A stretch of DNA of 64,000 nt from Cavia porcellus (lineage: Eukaryota; Chordata; Mammalia; Rodentia; Caviidae): positions 75,843,482-75,907,481 of the forward strand of contig NW_026947484.1 of the NCBI RefSeq assembly GCF_034190915.1, read 5' to 3'. The notes beneath the pieces are model-generated. The model worked only from the letters and a program-made list of their open reading frames with translations, was not told the DNA's origin and did no database searches. Below are positions 1 through 12,212 of this stretch, in pieces. Position 1 is the first letter of the stretch, and the number at the start of each line of letters is the position of its first letter. The translations under genes and the position numbers were made by a program.

Positions 1-975
1 AATAGAGAAAAGCTGCAACTAGACTCAAAATACCCAAATACCTGTTATTTTGATTTACCCATTATTATTTTGTTCCACTTATGAGCTCACTCTCTTTCTT
101 CCTTTCTCCCTCTCTCTCTCCCCCGCTTTCCCTGATGCTTTTTTCCTCTCTTCTCTCCCTGTGTGAATTCAGAAATCACTGTATACATGCATATACTCCC
201 ACATGTACACGGAATTTTTAGTGCTCACTGAGTGTGGCTCCTGGGAACCAGCACTATTGTTATTTGTTAGCAGTGCAGATTTCTGGTCCTTCAGGCTGCA
301 GAAGCAGAAAGTCAGGAGTGGCAGGCAGTGATCTGTGTTGTAACAGTCCGTTGGGTGACCTGATGCTCATGCATGTCTGAGAACCAGGGTATTACGGAAG
401 ACCACTTGGGGGAAAACTGCTCCAAGCACAAGGTATTTTTCTCACAAAAGGAAAGAAGCTTGGCAAAAGCTGAAAGTATAGCTTAAGTCTGCTAGGCAGA
501 AGCATTATTGCATTTTGCCACATCCCTGCCACTGATTCATATGAGGGGATATTATAGGCTAAAGTGAATCAAGGACTCAGTTTCTAATTGAAAATTCAAA
601 TGTGGCTCTCCAAATTATTGCCTAAAATGAATTAATTTCTGTGAACTCAGTCCCTCTGAAACTGTTCAAAGCTCACTGCTCATACTAATGCCAAAAATCT
701 TACAGAAGTATAAATATAATCATTACAGAGAAGCTGCATGATTATATAAATTACTATGCTCACCGAAGTGGCTTATGACAATTTTCAGAGGATGAAAAGT
801 TGTTCTGAATCTTTCCTTGCTAGAAAGCAGTTTACCAAGGTTGTCAAACACTGAGGTAATTGGTGAAATCATCAACCACATAAAATTTCATTGGTATCTA
901 CAATTACAAAATCACCCCTCTCCCTTAAAATAAATGACTTCAGGGTTTTATGACCTGTAAAATGAAGATTTCCAT

Positions 976-977
<2 letters not shown>
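1..977. other. Intergenic, no gene seen
   Basis: AT-rich sequence with no long open frame, no splice-flanked conserved peptide and no RNA gene that I recognise. A short pyrimidine-rich stretch (mostly CT) lies near 88-150. I see no clear interspersed repeat. Confidence 0.5.
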
Positions 978-1027
<50 letters not shown>

Positions 1028-1052
1028 TGCGCACACGTGCACATGTGTGTGT
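978..1052. repeat. (GT)n microsatellite with mixed RY extension
   Basis: About 22 GT units are followed by a GC/AC/GT-mixed segment. The whole 75-bp tract alternates purine and pyrimidine without a break, the pattern that favours Z-DNA. The small open frame across it (Cys-Val repeats) is a repeat artefact. Confidence 0.95.
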
Positions 1053-1519
1053 TGGCGTCAGTCTCACAATCGGTTGACACAGTTACCCATGAGTGCTTGT
1101 CTCGGTAGCCTTATCTCAGTTCCAGCCATCATAAAACAGCCTGACGATGGCTGTGTATATAGAATGGAGATAAACTTCTAAAGAAGGAAGGCTGGAAGAT
1201 ATTTCTTGGCTATTAAAGTGTACTGCTCCATGAAATCATCCTTTTAGGGAGATTTCTTCTCAGTTAACAAAAATGAAATGACCAGGAACAGATCTTGAAA
1301 GTCCAGATGTTTATTTCAGACACAAATCAATTTTTAAAAGAGAAAACATTTTTCCCATTTTATTTTTACAAAATAAATTGTTGACCACAAGACTTCTATG
1401 CCATTTCTGGACATTTTTTGAAAGTTTCAATTATAGAAGGATGGTTTAGCTCCAAACAAATCAAAAACTTCACATACACAAAGCAGTGATTAAGTCCTTG
1501 GTGTGTGTTTGGGTTTTGT
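1053..1519. other. Intergenic, no gene seen
   Basis: Unremarkable AT-rich sequence between the GT microsatellite and a B1 SINE. No coding or RNA signal seen. Confidence 0.5.
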
Positions 1520-1671
1520 GGTTTTGTTGTCGATGTTGAGATGGGGTCTTGCTTTGTGGTGCATGCAGGCTGGCCTTGAACTCACTGTGTAGCTCAAACT
1601 GGCCTCAAACAATTCTCCTGCCTCAGCCTCCCTAGTGGTGGGATTATAGGTGTGCACCACCATGCCCAGCT
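1520..1671 (-). repeat. B1-type SINE (7SL-derived)
   Basis: Read on the minus strand it has the B1 layout: a GCTGGGCATGGTGGTGCAC start, a GGGAGGCTGAGGCAGGAG block, and an end like AAGACCCCATCTC. It is clearly diverged from the B1 consensus, so it is not a recent insertion. The 112-residue minus-strand open frame over it is not a gene. Confidence 0.85.
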
Positions 1672-1834
1672 CTAAGTACTCGTAAACAAGTGCATGTCTG
1701 TAACACAGTATATAATGGTGATGCTGGGGAATCAGTGCATGCAAATAACAAGTTTTGATCATTTTCAATCCCTTTACTACTTTTTCTCTTTCTTCCTTCT
1801 TCCTCCTGCTCTCCTTCCCCATCTCCAAGAGTCT

Positions 1835-3655
1835 GCCTTCTAATTTTCTGTCACCATTCCTTTATCTTATTCATTTATGTTAAATTTCTCATATAAGAGA
1901 AAACATGCAGAATTTAAGTTTCTGTCTACCTTCTTTCACTTAACATGATGATCTTGACTTCTATCTACTTTCCTGCAGGTGAAATGACTTTCTTCTTTGT
2001 GGCTAAAAAATATCCCACCGTTTATAAAAACCAAGTTTGCATCATCCATCCATTCATTGATGAGCATCTAGCTAGTTCCAGAGCTTAGCAATTGTAAACT
2101 GTGCCACTATAAACATGGGTGTGCATAGGCCACTATAGTATGAGGTTTTTAATTCTTGAAAAATATACCCAAATGGAATTCCTGTTTCTGGTTTTCAGGG
2201 GAAACTCCATATTGATTTTGTAGTGGATGTACTAGTTTACATGCCTGCTGACTGTAGAAGGTTCTTTCCTCCTTCACCCTGAAATCCTTGCCAGTATTCA
2301 CGTTTTCGGTGTTCATGGTGGCAGCCATTCTGACTGGCATAAGATGGAATCTCAGAGTTGTTTCTCTGTGTGTTTTCCTAGTGGCACTTTGTCATGTATT
2401 TATTGCCCATTTGTACTTCTTCCTTTGAAAAATGTCTATTCAGTTCATTTGCCCTTTTTTTAATTGAGTCACTTATTTGGGGAGAGTTAACTTTTCGAGT
2501 CCTTCATCTATACTAGACGTTAGTTCTCTATCAGAAGGGTATCTAACAACATTTTTCTCCCATTCTGTAGGTTTTAAAAAAGGATTTTTATAGTGTTAAG
2601 ATATTCTTTTTAATTTATTTTTTATTAGCACAGATTTGCAGTATGTAATAATTACATTCATTGTGGAGACTTGCTGTATGTACATAACATCTTAATTATT
2701 TTACCTCGTTTCCCCCCTCTCTTCAATCTATATATAAATTAAAAAGCAAAATAAAAGATAGATAACAGGAAACAGGGAGGTAGATCTTTTGCAAATGGGA
2801 AAATCTTTTGTAGATTTTATCTTCACTATGTTGATTGTTTCCTGGGCTGTGCATAAATTATTTTCTTTGGTGTATTTCCACTTGTTGATTCTTGATGTTA
2901 TTTCTTGTGCTGTTGAAGTTCTATTTAGGAAGAATCTGGCTTCTTCCCACAGTTTCAAAGTTCCTGTTTTTATGTCTGGGTCTCTGATCTACTTCTATTT
3001 TAGTGCAAGGTGGGCAGTAAGCAAGGTTTCAGTTTTCTGCATGTGAATATCCAGTTTTCCCAGCACTATTTGATAAAGAGACTCTCTTGCTTGTGTATAT
3101 TTTGGCCCCTCTGTAAAAAGTCAGATTCACGTGGTTGCTTCTGTTGTATTCTGTTGGTCCATGTGTGTGTTTTTGTGCTGCTACCATGCTATTTTTGTTG
3201 CTACAGCTTCGTAGTGCAACAAGAAATTTGTTATTGTAATGGCTTTAGCTTGGCTCCTTTGGCCTAGGACTGCTTTGGATATTCTGGGTCTTTCCTGATT
3301 TTATATGAATCTTAGAATTGTTTTTTCCTAATTCTATGAAAGACGGTGCTGCTAGTTTCATAGGGATTGCACTGAATCTAAAGGTTTTGGTGACACTGCC
3401 ACTGTCATATTATTAGCTCTTTCAATTCCAAAACAATGGATGTCTTTCGAATTTCAAGTGTTTTCTTCAATTTCTTTATTCAGAGTTTTGCAGTTTTCAT
3501 TACGGAGATGTCTTGTCTTTACTGTTAGGTTGATTTTTCGGTATTTAATTTTGAATGGAGATGTTTTCCTGATTTTTTTCTGTGGGTTTATTATTTGATG
3601 TTCAGGAATGCTAATGACTTTGGTGTGTTGATTTTGTATTCTGACAAGTCAATTT
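1835..3655 (-). mobile_element. LINE-1 fragment, ORF2 3' part and 3' end, antisense
   Basis: The plus strand shows the familiar reverse complement of the L1 ORF2 C-terminal half. Matching stretches include those equivalent to the 'ATAAACATGGGTGTGCA' block (near 2110), the 'GAAATGTCTATTCA' block (near 2430), the 'CCAGTTTTCCCAGCAC' block (near 3050) and the 'CCATGCTATTTTTGTT' block (near 3185). The order fits one element lying 3'-to-5' along the plus strand. About 2600-2770 looks like a different L1 3' UTR inserted within it, since similar tracts recur near 18.69 kb, 20.26 kb and 36.57 kb. All frames are broken by stops and indels, so it is a dead copy. The 76- to 85-residue frames here are remnants or antisense noise. 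Confidence 0.85.
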
Positions 3656-4764
3656 CTAGAAAAGAAGAAGAAGAAAAAGCAATTATGGGGACAGTGGCTT
3701 GACATTTTTTGAAATGAAAACTACCTGTATTAAAGATTTGTGTGTGATGAGGAAGGGATGAAGTTTAACATTCATTTCCTGAGACCTTTGAACTGTAGTA
3801 TTTTGATAGTATTTATAGTTATTCTAAAAATCAAAATGTTCTATCTCACAACATCTCAAGAATAATAAGAGAACAACAAAAATAAGAGAATTAAAGAGCC
3901 AAGAACATGTCCTCATATATTCTGGAATTCTTACTCCAACTGTAAGCAAATCAATCTTTCGAAAGCTGAATTTCTTAATAATATCTCTGAAGGTTTTACA
4001 CCTTGTTCCCTTCTTCTACTAGTCTAGCCATTGTTTATATTTATAAATTTTCCAACTTCTTTTTCATACTATTTTCTGCCTCATTTGGGTCTCCCCTCCT
4101 AGGGTTTAGTTTTATGTTGGCCAGTTTCTAAACCCTGTCTCCTAACTATAGGCTCATAGTCTAGCATATGAACAATACCTCACATAGTATCCCATTTCTG
4201 ATAAATCATTAATGAGAATTTAACAAAATGCTTTTAAAACACCACAATGTGAAGGGCCCTGAACTTGGGGTCCAGAAACCTAAATTAGAACTTGGGTTTG
4301 GCTACAAGTTTGTAACCCTGGGTTTATGGTCCTCATCTGAACAACAAGGTGGTTAGTATAGACGAACTCAAAAAATACCCTAACCACTCAACTTCTGGGA
4401 TACCTTTTCATGTTATGTCCAAAGTTGCAAATCTAAACTTCAGAAAATCCATATGGACAGGAGTTGAAAAGGAAACCAACTGTTTTAAAGTACAATGTAC
4501 CAGAAATGGTGCTGAGTGTATTTCTATGGTTCATCTTATATAATTTTTACAACTGTGCAAGATGTTAGTTTTCTCTCCATTTTATAAATAGAGAAGTTCA
4601 GAGGAGGTAAATTTCTCAATATTAAAAGTGCAAACTCTGTCATTGCACTAGTTGGGGTTTAGATAAAAGAACTTTGATTCTGTTTTAAATTTGTTAGCAG
4701 ATAAGGACTTCCACAAGTTGCCATGTGCAATGGCCTAATTTTGGTAGATACCTAAAGATTCCTG
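3656..4764. other. Intergenic, no gene seen
   Basis: AT-rich, with no long frames and no repeat that I recognise. Confidence 0.45.
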
Positions 4765-5145
4765 TACTTGAGGATTGGTCTCCATGGTAACAGTACTGAG
4801 AGGTGGATCTTTAAGAAGTGGGGCCTCCCAGAAGGTAATTAAACCATGGGGGTAACACCTCAGAAGGAATTACTCCTGGTCTCTAAGAACAGATTTGGTC
4901 AAACTGGAGTAGATTATTTCCCATGAGTTCATAAAAAAGGGAGTCTGGCTCCTCCCCATCTCCTGAGTCTTCCTGTGCTAAGTGATGCTATACACAATTT
5001 TGTGATGTGCCAGACACAGTGCAATGCTATTTCCAAATAGCATTCCAGGAACCAGAATCATGAGCTAAATCTCTCTCTCTTATCCCTCCCTCCACTTTGG
5101 TAAGATACCCAGCATCAAGTATCAACAGAAAACAAACTAAGATAC
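4765..5145 (+). repeat. Probable MaLR-type LTR (MST/MLT1-like), diverged
   Basis: The order of blocks resembles mammalian apparent LTR retrotransposon LTRs: a 'GAGAGGTGG..CTTTAAGA' block, 'GGTAATTAAACCATGGGGG', and a 3' part with 'CCAGAATCATGAGCTAAAT'. Many differences make it an old insertion. The subfamily is not assignable by eye. Confidence 0.45.
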
Positions 5146-6899
5146 ATGTGTGAATTTGCCTGTGAATATATATGTCTATCCAACTACTATGAGATAATAT
5201 ATACGTCTATCCTACTATATGTAGTATTTATGTAGTCACTTTAGGAAGTAAGATCAGGTATTTTTAGTGATAAAATTAATATGGAAGTAACAAATAACTT
5301 GCTTAAGGATTAATTTTCTGGTAGTCCATTTGGAAAGGAAAGAAATTTTCATGTATCTATTCTGCAGTGTCAGAAACAGCCAATTTGATAGAGAAATTGA
5401 ACAGCTATAAGTAGTCTTAGGGAAATGGAGAAAGGTTTACTCGAATGAACCTTTCTAAAAGTCAGTGTGCTGCAAATGTTTGATGTTGGGGTTCCCCTTG
5501 AGGGATGTGCTTGGTGCTATCCCTGGCTGGGAACCTCTTAGAGCTCGAATAGCCATGCATAGGCACTGAGGCTGTTTTAAAAAGACCAGAGTCGAATGGG
5601 GTGGTGTCAGTTATCAAAATATATTATGTACGTGCACAAATCTGCCAAAATAAAATCCATTAAAATAACTAATTAGGCTAAAATCTTTTCACAAGACTGA
5701 CAGAAGAAGTTGTGCAGATTTCATAGCTGCCAACAGAAGGTGCCAAAAAAAAACTGACGAGATTCCTAGTGGGGGCAGACCTCTGACAAAACTTAGCTGC
5801 CTTGTCCCTTCAGCTCCATCCTCTGCATGAGGGGGGGACCCTGCTGCTTAACCAGATAAACATGCTACTGAGTCCCCTGTCAGTGTTTAATGCCCATAGA
5901 CGAGACATACCCTGCGTAAAATGCCATGATGACTCATAGGTACTTAATTTCTGACTGTTGGATTATTACTGCTTTTAGAAATTTAAATAATAACCACTGA
6001 TGCCAACAGCTTTAAGGATTTATAGCCAACCAGGAAAAACTTTGGGGGGCATTTTGAATTTGTTCCCACTGTTTCTTTAGGATAGATTCTGTATTAGTTC
6101 TACTGCCAGAAGTCTTGAGCTATCTGAATTAAGTCACTAAAAAGTCTCAAGTATACACATTTCCAAAATCAGTACTAATCTTAGATTCTTGAATCCTTGC
6201 TTTTGGCATAAGCAGTAGAAAAAAAGCGCTTGAGCTTTGAAAAGTTTCTTTTCCAACTGTGCTTTTACAGGCGCAGTCAGACAAAATATCCCTGTACGAA
6301 AAAGCTATCCAATAAGCAAAGATGGGAAACAGGTTTTTAAAAATTTTTGTCCTTATTAATTCATTCATTCTGACTTATTGGTCACATGACATCAACAATA
6401 CATAGTACTAGAAAGTATAGAATGATAAAGACAAGTTTTTGTCCTCAGGAAGTACAAAGCTGATACAGAAAAATAGACAAGATTATTTAATTTTGTGATG
6501 AAAGAACTTACTGAGAGTAACACATGATTCTGAGAAAAGTGAGGCATCAAACCAAAGAGGAGGTGATGGAGAGATGGGTTGCTGGAATGGGCCACACGGA
6601 ACCTGGGAAGAGGAGCAGGGAGCAGTCTCCTTCTGGGTTCAGATCCTGTCCAATGCCTGTGAGCTTTCCAGGTCGCATGACCCGGAAGGACTCTATAGTG
6701 GGGAAAAGCAGGCAAACCAAACCACAGCCCATCCTGAGATCAGTGTGATGTCCAGCTGAAGACAGTGACTGCAGAGAGACACTAACGTGGGAGTCCAGCT
6801 CCTCAGCTAATGTTAGGAATAAGCTCCCAGAGGCTTAAGAAGGAACTAAAATGCCTTTAACCAACTAACTTACTCCTGCTCTCTCCCTCCCTTGCTTAT
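5146..6899. other. Intergenic, no gene seen
   Basis: Single-copy-looking sequence. Overlapping open frames of 61-107 codons at 6392-6759 lie on both strands with no recognisable domain, so I do not call a gene. A TGACTCA (AP-1-like) heptamer occurs near 5930 in a stretch (5740-6060) that looks unique and could be a conserved noncoding block. That is a guess. Confidence 0.4.
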
Positions 6900-7000
6900 T
6901 TCCTTCCTTCCTTCCTTTTTTTCTTTGATTTGAGAGGGGCACTGAAGGCTTCCTGCACGCTAGGCGAGTGTTCTACCACTGAGCTATCTTCATCTCTCAT
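6900..7000 (-). repeat. Old ID/B4-type SINE remnant with TTCC-rich tail
   Basis: On the plus strand a pyrimidine tail is followed by the reverse complement of an ID body, including 'GCTAGGCGAGTG..CTACCACTGAGCTA'. This fits a degraded tRNA-derived head on the minus strand. No target duplication is evident. Confidence 0.6.
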
Positions 7001-8212
7001 CTGATTTTTAATGATGACCTTGGGCAAGAACAGGAGCTTTTAATCCTTTCACGCTCCACCAGAGTATCAACTGTGGATCTCTATGTCACCTCCAGCTTTG
7101 ACAAAAGCTAGTTACATGTCAGACAAGCCACTGCATCTCCACATAGGAGTTGCCCAGTTGCCTCCTATCTAAAAGGTAGAAGCTGGGTTACCATTTCTTT
7201 CTGTCTTAAATTCAATTTCAAGGCACTGAAAGGATCTTTTCTATTACTGATTCCTTCTAAGTTAGTTCTATAATCCACCAAAAAGGACTCTTGATATACT
7301 ACATTTTAAGACGTAACTCACCTGAAGCCTTCAACTGATAACATTTTATTTTGATTAAGTGATATTAATAGTCCAACATTAATACTCAAGGCACTGTGGC
7401 CATGTTTGGATGTATCCAAGCTGGGACTTTTATAGTCTGCGTTAAAACTGTGGTTGGCCTAGGCCCTTAGCTGCTACTCGGCCAAGTTTCTCATCCTTTG
7501 TTCTTTCCTTATATGTCCTTCCTTCTAGCTCTGTTCTGTCTGCCCAGTTCAGACACACTCATTAAAATCCTCTGGGGTCATGAGGAGGCTGGGTTCTTGC
7601 TGTGAGGGAAGTCAAGGTCCAATTCTCATCATTTGGGTTGGAGGATAGATGAAATTTTGGGGGGTAGTTACGGAGAAGGAGGAAGATAGTAGGAAAAGAA
7701 ATGTGTACATAGAGTTCTCAAGGCTGAATCTAAAACTGGTACCAGCCAGGTCCAGAGAAATAGACCAGCGTTCTAAGCATCTCAAGGAACTTCAAGATGC
7801 ACAAGCAACATCTCTGAAATCTTAAAACTAAGCCTCATCTAAAGGCTGTTGACCCCTTTCAATGGGTTCATTTCTCAGTATAGCCTCTACTTGTGTAGAT
7901 TTAGAGAGCAGCACAAGGACAACCTGAAGATGGGGCTTACCTGCCCTGGCTATTTAGAAGATGCCTCAAGGAAGCTTTTCAAAGATACTTATTCCCCAGC
8001 TCTACTTCCAGACATTCTGAATTACTTGGTCTGGGGAAGATGGGTATATTTTTAAATGTATTCCCCAGGTGACTCATATGCACAATGAAGTCTGAAAATT
8101 CTTCTTCTAGGACCTCATTACTATAAATTTACTTTCCAATTACCCACTGAAAAGAAAGTATGATCATAGCAGAAGTTACATTAGTGGTTTGTGACTAGAA
8201 TGAAACCTATTG
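7001..8212. other. Intergenic, no gene seen
   Basis: No supported gene. The short frame at 7849-8055 has no recognisable similarity. Confidence 0.45.
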
Positions 8213-8257
8213 ATAGGTAGGTAGATAGATATATAGATAGATAGATTGATTGATTTT
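8213..8257. repeat. Degenerate (GATA/GATT)n microsatellite
   Basis: Imperfect GATA, GGTA and GATT tetranucleotides in tandem. Confidence 0.8.
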
Positions 8258-8484
8258 GGGAGGGATTAGTAAAATTATAAACATTCCCCAGATTCAGGCA
8301 CAGTGACTTCACTCACATGTAGAAAACAAAAAAGGTGATGGGGGCAGTGAAGTCAGATGTTTCTGGCTTTCCTACCCATGCTAATATTACTGAATATGTA
8401 GGACTTTTCTTTATAGAAACTGAGTAACACTTTGGTTTCAAACTTTTGATACAAAGAATGGGTCTAGTTCACTCCTTGATCACT

Positions 8485-8795
8485 GCTATGTGTGTGTCCC
8501 CTAAATTCACGCCTTGAAACGCTGGTCACCAGTGTGATGAAGGCAGTATACGTGACGGGGTCATGGATGGGACTAGCGCCCTTATAAAAAGTGACTCCAG
8601 AGAGCTGCCTTCATCTTCTGCCATGTAAGGAAAGGCACTGTCTGTAGACTAGAAAGCAGGTACCTTCTGGTACCTTCTGGTACCTTCATCTCAAATATCT
8701 CATCCTCTGGAACCATAAAGAGAAATCTGTGTTGTTTATAAACCTCCTAGTTTATGATACTTTGTTCTACAGCCCCAATAAACTAAGATGGCCAG
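8485..8795 (+). repeat. MLT1-type MaLR LTR
   Basis: The blocks follow the MLT1 LTR in order: a 'GTGTCCCCTAAATTCA' start, 'GCGCCCTTATAAAAA', 'CCAGAGAGCTGCC', 'TTCTGCCATGTAAGG', 'CTGTGTTGTTTATAAACC', and an end near 'CCCCAATAAACTAAGA'. It is substantially diverged, as expected for this ancient family. A local triplication of TACCTTCTGG at about 8660-8688 looks like later slippage. Confidence 0.8.
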
Positions 8796-9429
8796 TGTTC
8801 TAGAACAGATGTTTATTCATAGTCTTAGGACCAAGATACCTTCACATGTATTTTAATCCCCAACCCTGCCTCCATGCCGCAGCTCCAAATGCAGAGCAAG
8901 TCGTATCACACTTACGGACTGAGCTGTGGTCTGAAAATTCCCTTGGCAATTGCATTTTCCTACTAGTGGTAATAATAGTCTGGATTAGCTGTACACTCTC
9001 AAACCATGAAAGCCGGCCCTTGTTTGTGGTCAGGGCTTCTATTTCTGCTTCCTTTGGAGGGTGCGACAGGGGTCAAATCAATCTTCCCTTAATCCTTTAA
9101 CTCAGAGTGCACCTGTCTAGAGTGCAAAGAATATATGAAGCATACAGACCTTCCAGCTTTGAACATGGTGGACAGGAAATGTTCTGGGCTCTCTTCTGGG
9201 ACACCATGCACCATGCCACCTCATTCCTCCAGAACTCATTTGTCCTAGACAATCGACTACTGGAAAAATGGTTGAGAATAAAATATACTATTTGTTTCTT
9301 CCTTGTTGTTTCTAAGGTCCTAAAACACAAGAGTTTGGTAGTAAAGTCAGTACATTAGGACCTTATTTTGGAGCATGATTTCTCTGCAATGTCTACTCTA
9401 TTATGGTGTGTATCTAGGTATCCCCGTGT
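8796..9429. other. Intergenic, no gene seen
   Basis: Overlapping short frames occur on both strands (8846-9358). None has a recognisable domain. Confidence 0.4.
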
Positions 9430-9735
9430 GATCATAGGTGGGACAGTTGGGTTGCAGCTGACTCGCTGTCTGGAGGTGAGGCCTGGACAGAAAAGGCTGC
9501 CACTGTGGGCATGAGCCACAAGGTGATACTGCGCTTCCCACCTCCTCCTGGCCCTCTGCCTATGGCAGCAGGCAGCATGGAGGTGGGCCCTTTTCCTCCT
9601 GCTGTGCCCCCTACCGTGCTGTCCTGCCTTGCAGCCAGCTGACTCTGGACTGACTTGCAGCCCAAATAAACCTCTCTTCCTTTAAGTTGTATCAGGTATT
9701 TTGTCCCAGTGATGAAGAAAGTGACTAGGACACAC
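9430..9735 (+). repeat. Rodent MaLR-like solo LTR (candidate)
   Basis: A GC-richer block ends in 'CCCAAATAAACCTCTCTTCC' and 'TTTTGTCCCAGTGATGAAGA', the typical 3' part of rodent MT/ORR/RMER-like LTRs with an AATAAA signal. A similar end is found at about 54,560-54,630. Confidence 0.5.
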
Positions 9736-10369
9736 CTCTGTCCTCTAGAACAGACAAGGCTGGAGCCTATGAAATCAGCCCTCGGGATTCACATATTTCT
9801 ACTAAAGCGTTGCCTATATTGCAGGTCCTTTAGAAGGTATTTAAGGAAGCAAAGATCACTATTGGGACATAATCACCTCACTACAGGCCAATGTGTAAAG
9901 TTTCTACTAAATAACTTACATATCTTCAGCTAAAATAAACATCACAACTAGAGATCATTCTGGTCTTCACCTTCACGCTTTCCAGCATGTATCTGTCTGT
10001 TCTTGAGAGACCAGGACAAAACCACCATCTTATTTTAAGCTTGAGGGTTTTGCTTCAAATGTCTATGCTTTCTCTTCATCGTCCTACAAGAGATGAAGTG
10101 TGATAAGAACTATTCGGTAAGTTATTTTACTAAATCTATAGGTGACCTGTCCCTCACAGGGGATTTGCATTCATCTCTTCTTTCTCTCCCAATTTGTACT
10201 CATCCTCACTTTCCCAAGGTGCCCTGTGTGGGGGTTCCCAGGGCCCCATTGTCTACTGGTTATTGACTTACTACAGAGCACCAAGATGGCGTGTAGGATG
10301 CCCCCAAGCTGCCCATTTGTATGCTAGCTCCACGACCTCACTGGTGACCTGGAGACATTCTCATTCATA
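9736..10369. other. Intergenic, no gene seen
   Basis: No supported gene or recognised repeat. Only short frames on the plus strand. Confidence 0.4.
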
Positions 10370-10432
<63 letters not shown>

Positions 10433-10445
10433 CCCTCCCCTCCCC
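10370..10445. repeat. (CT)n pure-pyrimidine microsatellite
   Basis: Seventy-six consecutive pyrimidines, mostly CT dinucleotides ending in CCCCTCCCC. Frames translating as Leu-Ser or Arg-Glu repeats over it are artefacts. Confidence 0.95.
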
Positions 10446-11855
10446 ATACTGGGTTTTCCATTTCTTTAGGTCTGATCTCAGCAATAGATTTGGTTCTGCT
10501 GTCCCAGCCATGAGAGGGTCTTTTGCCCCAACTCCAGTATAACTGATAATTTTATAACAATTTGTGAGACTAAAAGAAAGCTGATAAAGTACTTTTTCTG
10601 GATCTGTCTTTGAAGGTGTTCTTGCCGGGATTAGCATGTGGAAGAGAAGATTGAAGAAAGTCAACCAATATTAGCAGTGGCTTCCACTCTGCTGTGGGGC
10701 CAAATAAAGCAAAAAGATGCAGTAAGGGTGCGTTTGCCTTTCTTTTGGAGCTGAACATCTCCTGCCTTCAGACATGTAACTCCAGAATTGAGGCTCTGGG
10801 CTGCCAGGCCTATACCAGACCCCATCCTTCCACCCCAGCCAGGTTTGCACAGCTTTGGATTCAAAGTGAATGACTCTTTAATCTTCACTCTTTCCAATGG
10901 GATAGTGGGTCTTAATGGCTTTTCTGAGAATTCACTGGCTTTTCTGAGTCTAAAGCTTGCATACAGCAAATCATGGAACTTCTCGGCCTCCATATTGTGT
11001 GAGCCAATTATCACACTAAAACTCATTGATCTATTTATCATCTATAAATTATCTACCTATCATCCATCGTCTATCTATCATTTGTGTATCTACTTACCTA
11101 GCCTATTGGTTCTCTTTCTCTGGAGAATTTTGCTTAATATACCCAGTGTCTTGAACAAAGAAAAATTTTCTTTCTAGTAGAGCAAGTTTCTTTACCAAAA
11201 TTTAGTCTACAAATGATGGGTACTTGGATGCAAATATATGAAATACGAGATGAAAAATGATGACTTATGAAAAAATCTGGGGGTTTTTACTCATTCATTT
11301 ACTCACTTATCACATGGCTAAGGAGAACTCTAACGAAAGCTACTGATGCCTGCTCTCACTGCTATAGACCGACTGTGGTCTGCACACATGTACATCCGCC
11401 AGCTTCTGTGTGCTTTGCTGCTATGCCCTTCTGCTGAGCTCTGACCCCTGCTTCTGAAACTGCCTTGGCCATTAAGTGAAGTGTGTAGGAGTCTCCTACC
11501 CCACTGGTCTCACCTACCAGTGACTGAATGGTGTCATGGGAAGTGACACTCAACATACCAGTTACTTTGCCTCCAGAAGAAACCACCTGAGCCCATGAGA
11601 CCTGGCAGAGACTGGGGCGTCCTCTTGTCCTGCAGATGCTCCACACCTCCCCAACCTTCACCCCCCAACCCCACCCCCCGCCCAGCAGCGCCTCCTTGGA
11701 GCCTGCAATTCCCATTTTGAGTATAAAGTCCGAGTCTAAGAAAACCTGACCAGGACAAGTGCCTTCTATGTGTCAAGCAATATGATTATGTTGGGTGTTT
11801 GAGATCACAAGGGGAGAATTAATCAATTCAATAAATAGGTTTTCTAAATAACTTT
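10446..11855. other. Intergenic, no gene seen
   Basis: Several overlapping frames of 80-129 codons exist on both strands (10,661-11,776), but none has recognisable domains and they contradict one another. A degenerate (ATCT)n tract lies near 11,030-11,095. Confidence 0.4.
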
Positions 11856-11998
11856 AAATGCCATTAGACTTTTGGGGGCTGGGGATTTAGCTCAGCGGCA
11901 TAAGCGCCTGCCTTGCAAGCAGGCTGTCGTGAGTTCGATCCCCGGTACTGATAAAAAGGAAAAAGACAAAAAAAAAAAAAAAATGCCATTAGACTTTT
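11856..11998 (+). repeat. Young ID-type SINE with target-site duplication
   Basis: A tRNA-Ala(UGC)-like head starts at 11,874 (GGGGGCTGGGGATTTAGC) and carries an A-box-like TTAGCTCAGCGG and a B-box-like GAGTTCGATCCCC. It ends in an A-rich tail to about 11,980. The flanks are a perfect 18-bp duplication, aaatgccattagactttt, at 11,856-11,873 and 11,981-11,998. The intact promoter boxes and duplication show a recent L1-mediated insertion. It is not a tRNA gene because it has a SINE tail and target duplication. Confidence 0.95.
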
Positions 11999-12124
11999 TG
12001 GTTCTTTATGAAATATATAATGAATTTGTTAGGGGTACAAAGGGAAAGAAATTGCCTGTTCAATTTTGGTCACTTCAGAACAATTTTTTTTCTTTTTTGG
12101 GAAAGGCAGGAGGGGTATTTTTTG

Positions 12125-12212
12125 TAGTTATTTTTGCAGTGCTAGAGACTGAACCCAAACCTTGTGTGTGGAGGCAAATATTTTGCCACTGTGCCACATA
12201 AACCCAGTCCTA
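12125..12212 (-). repeat. Old ID-like SINE remnant
   Basis: The reverse complement of an ID body is recognisable ('CAGTGCTAGAGACTGAACCC' ... 'TGCCACTGTGCCACATAAAC'). It is heavily diverged. Confidence 0.6.

Noticed and set aside
10194..10664. Ser-Leu and Arg-Glu repeat proteins
   Set aside because: Translations of the (CT)n microsatellite.
11880..11955. tRNA-Ala(UGC)-like sequence that could be read as a tRNA gene
   Set aside because: It has an A-rich tail and an 18-bp target duplication, and a second near-identical copy with its own duplication lies at 22.1 kb. It is a SINE head.
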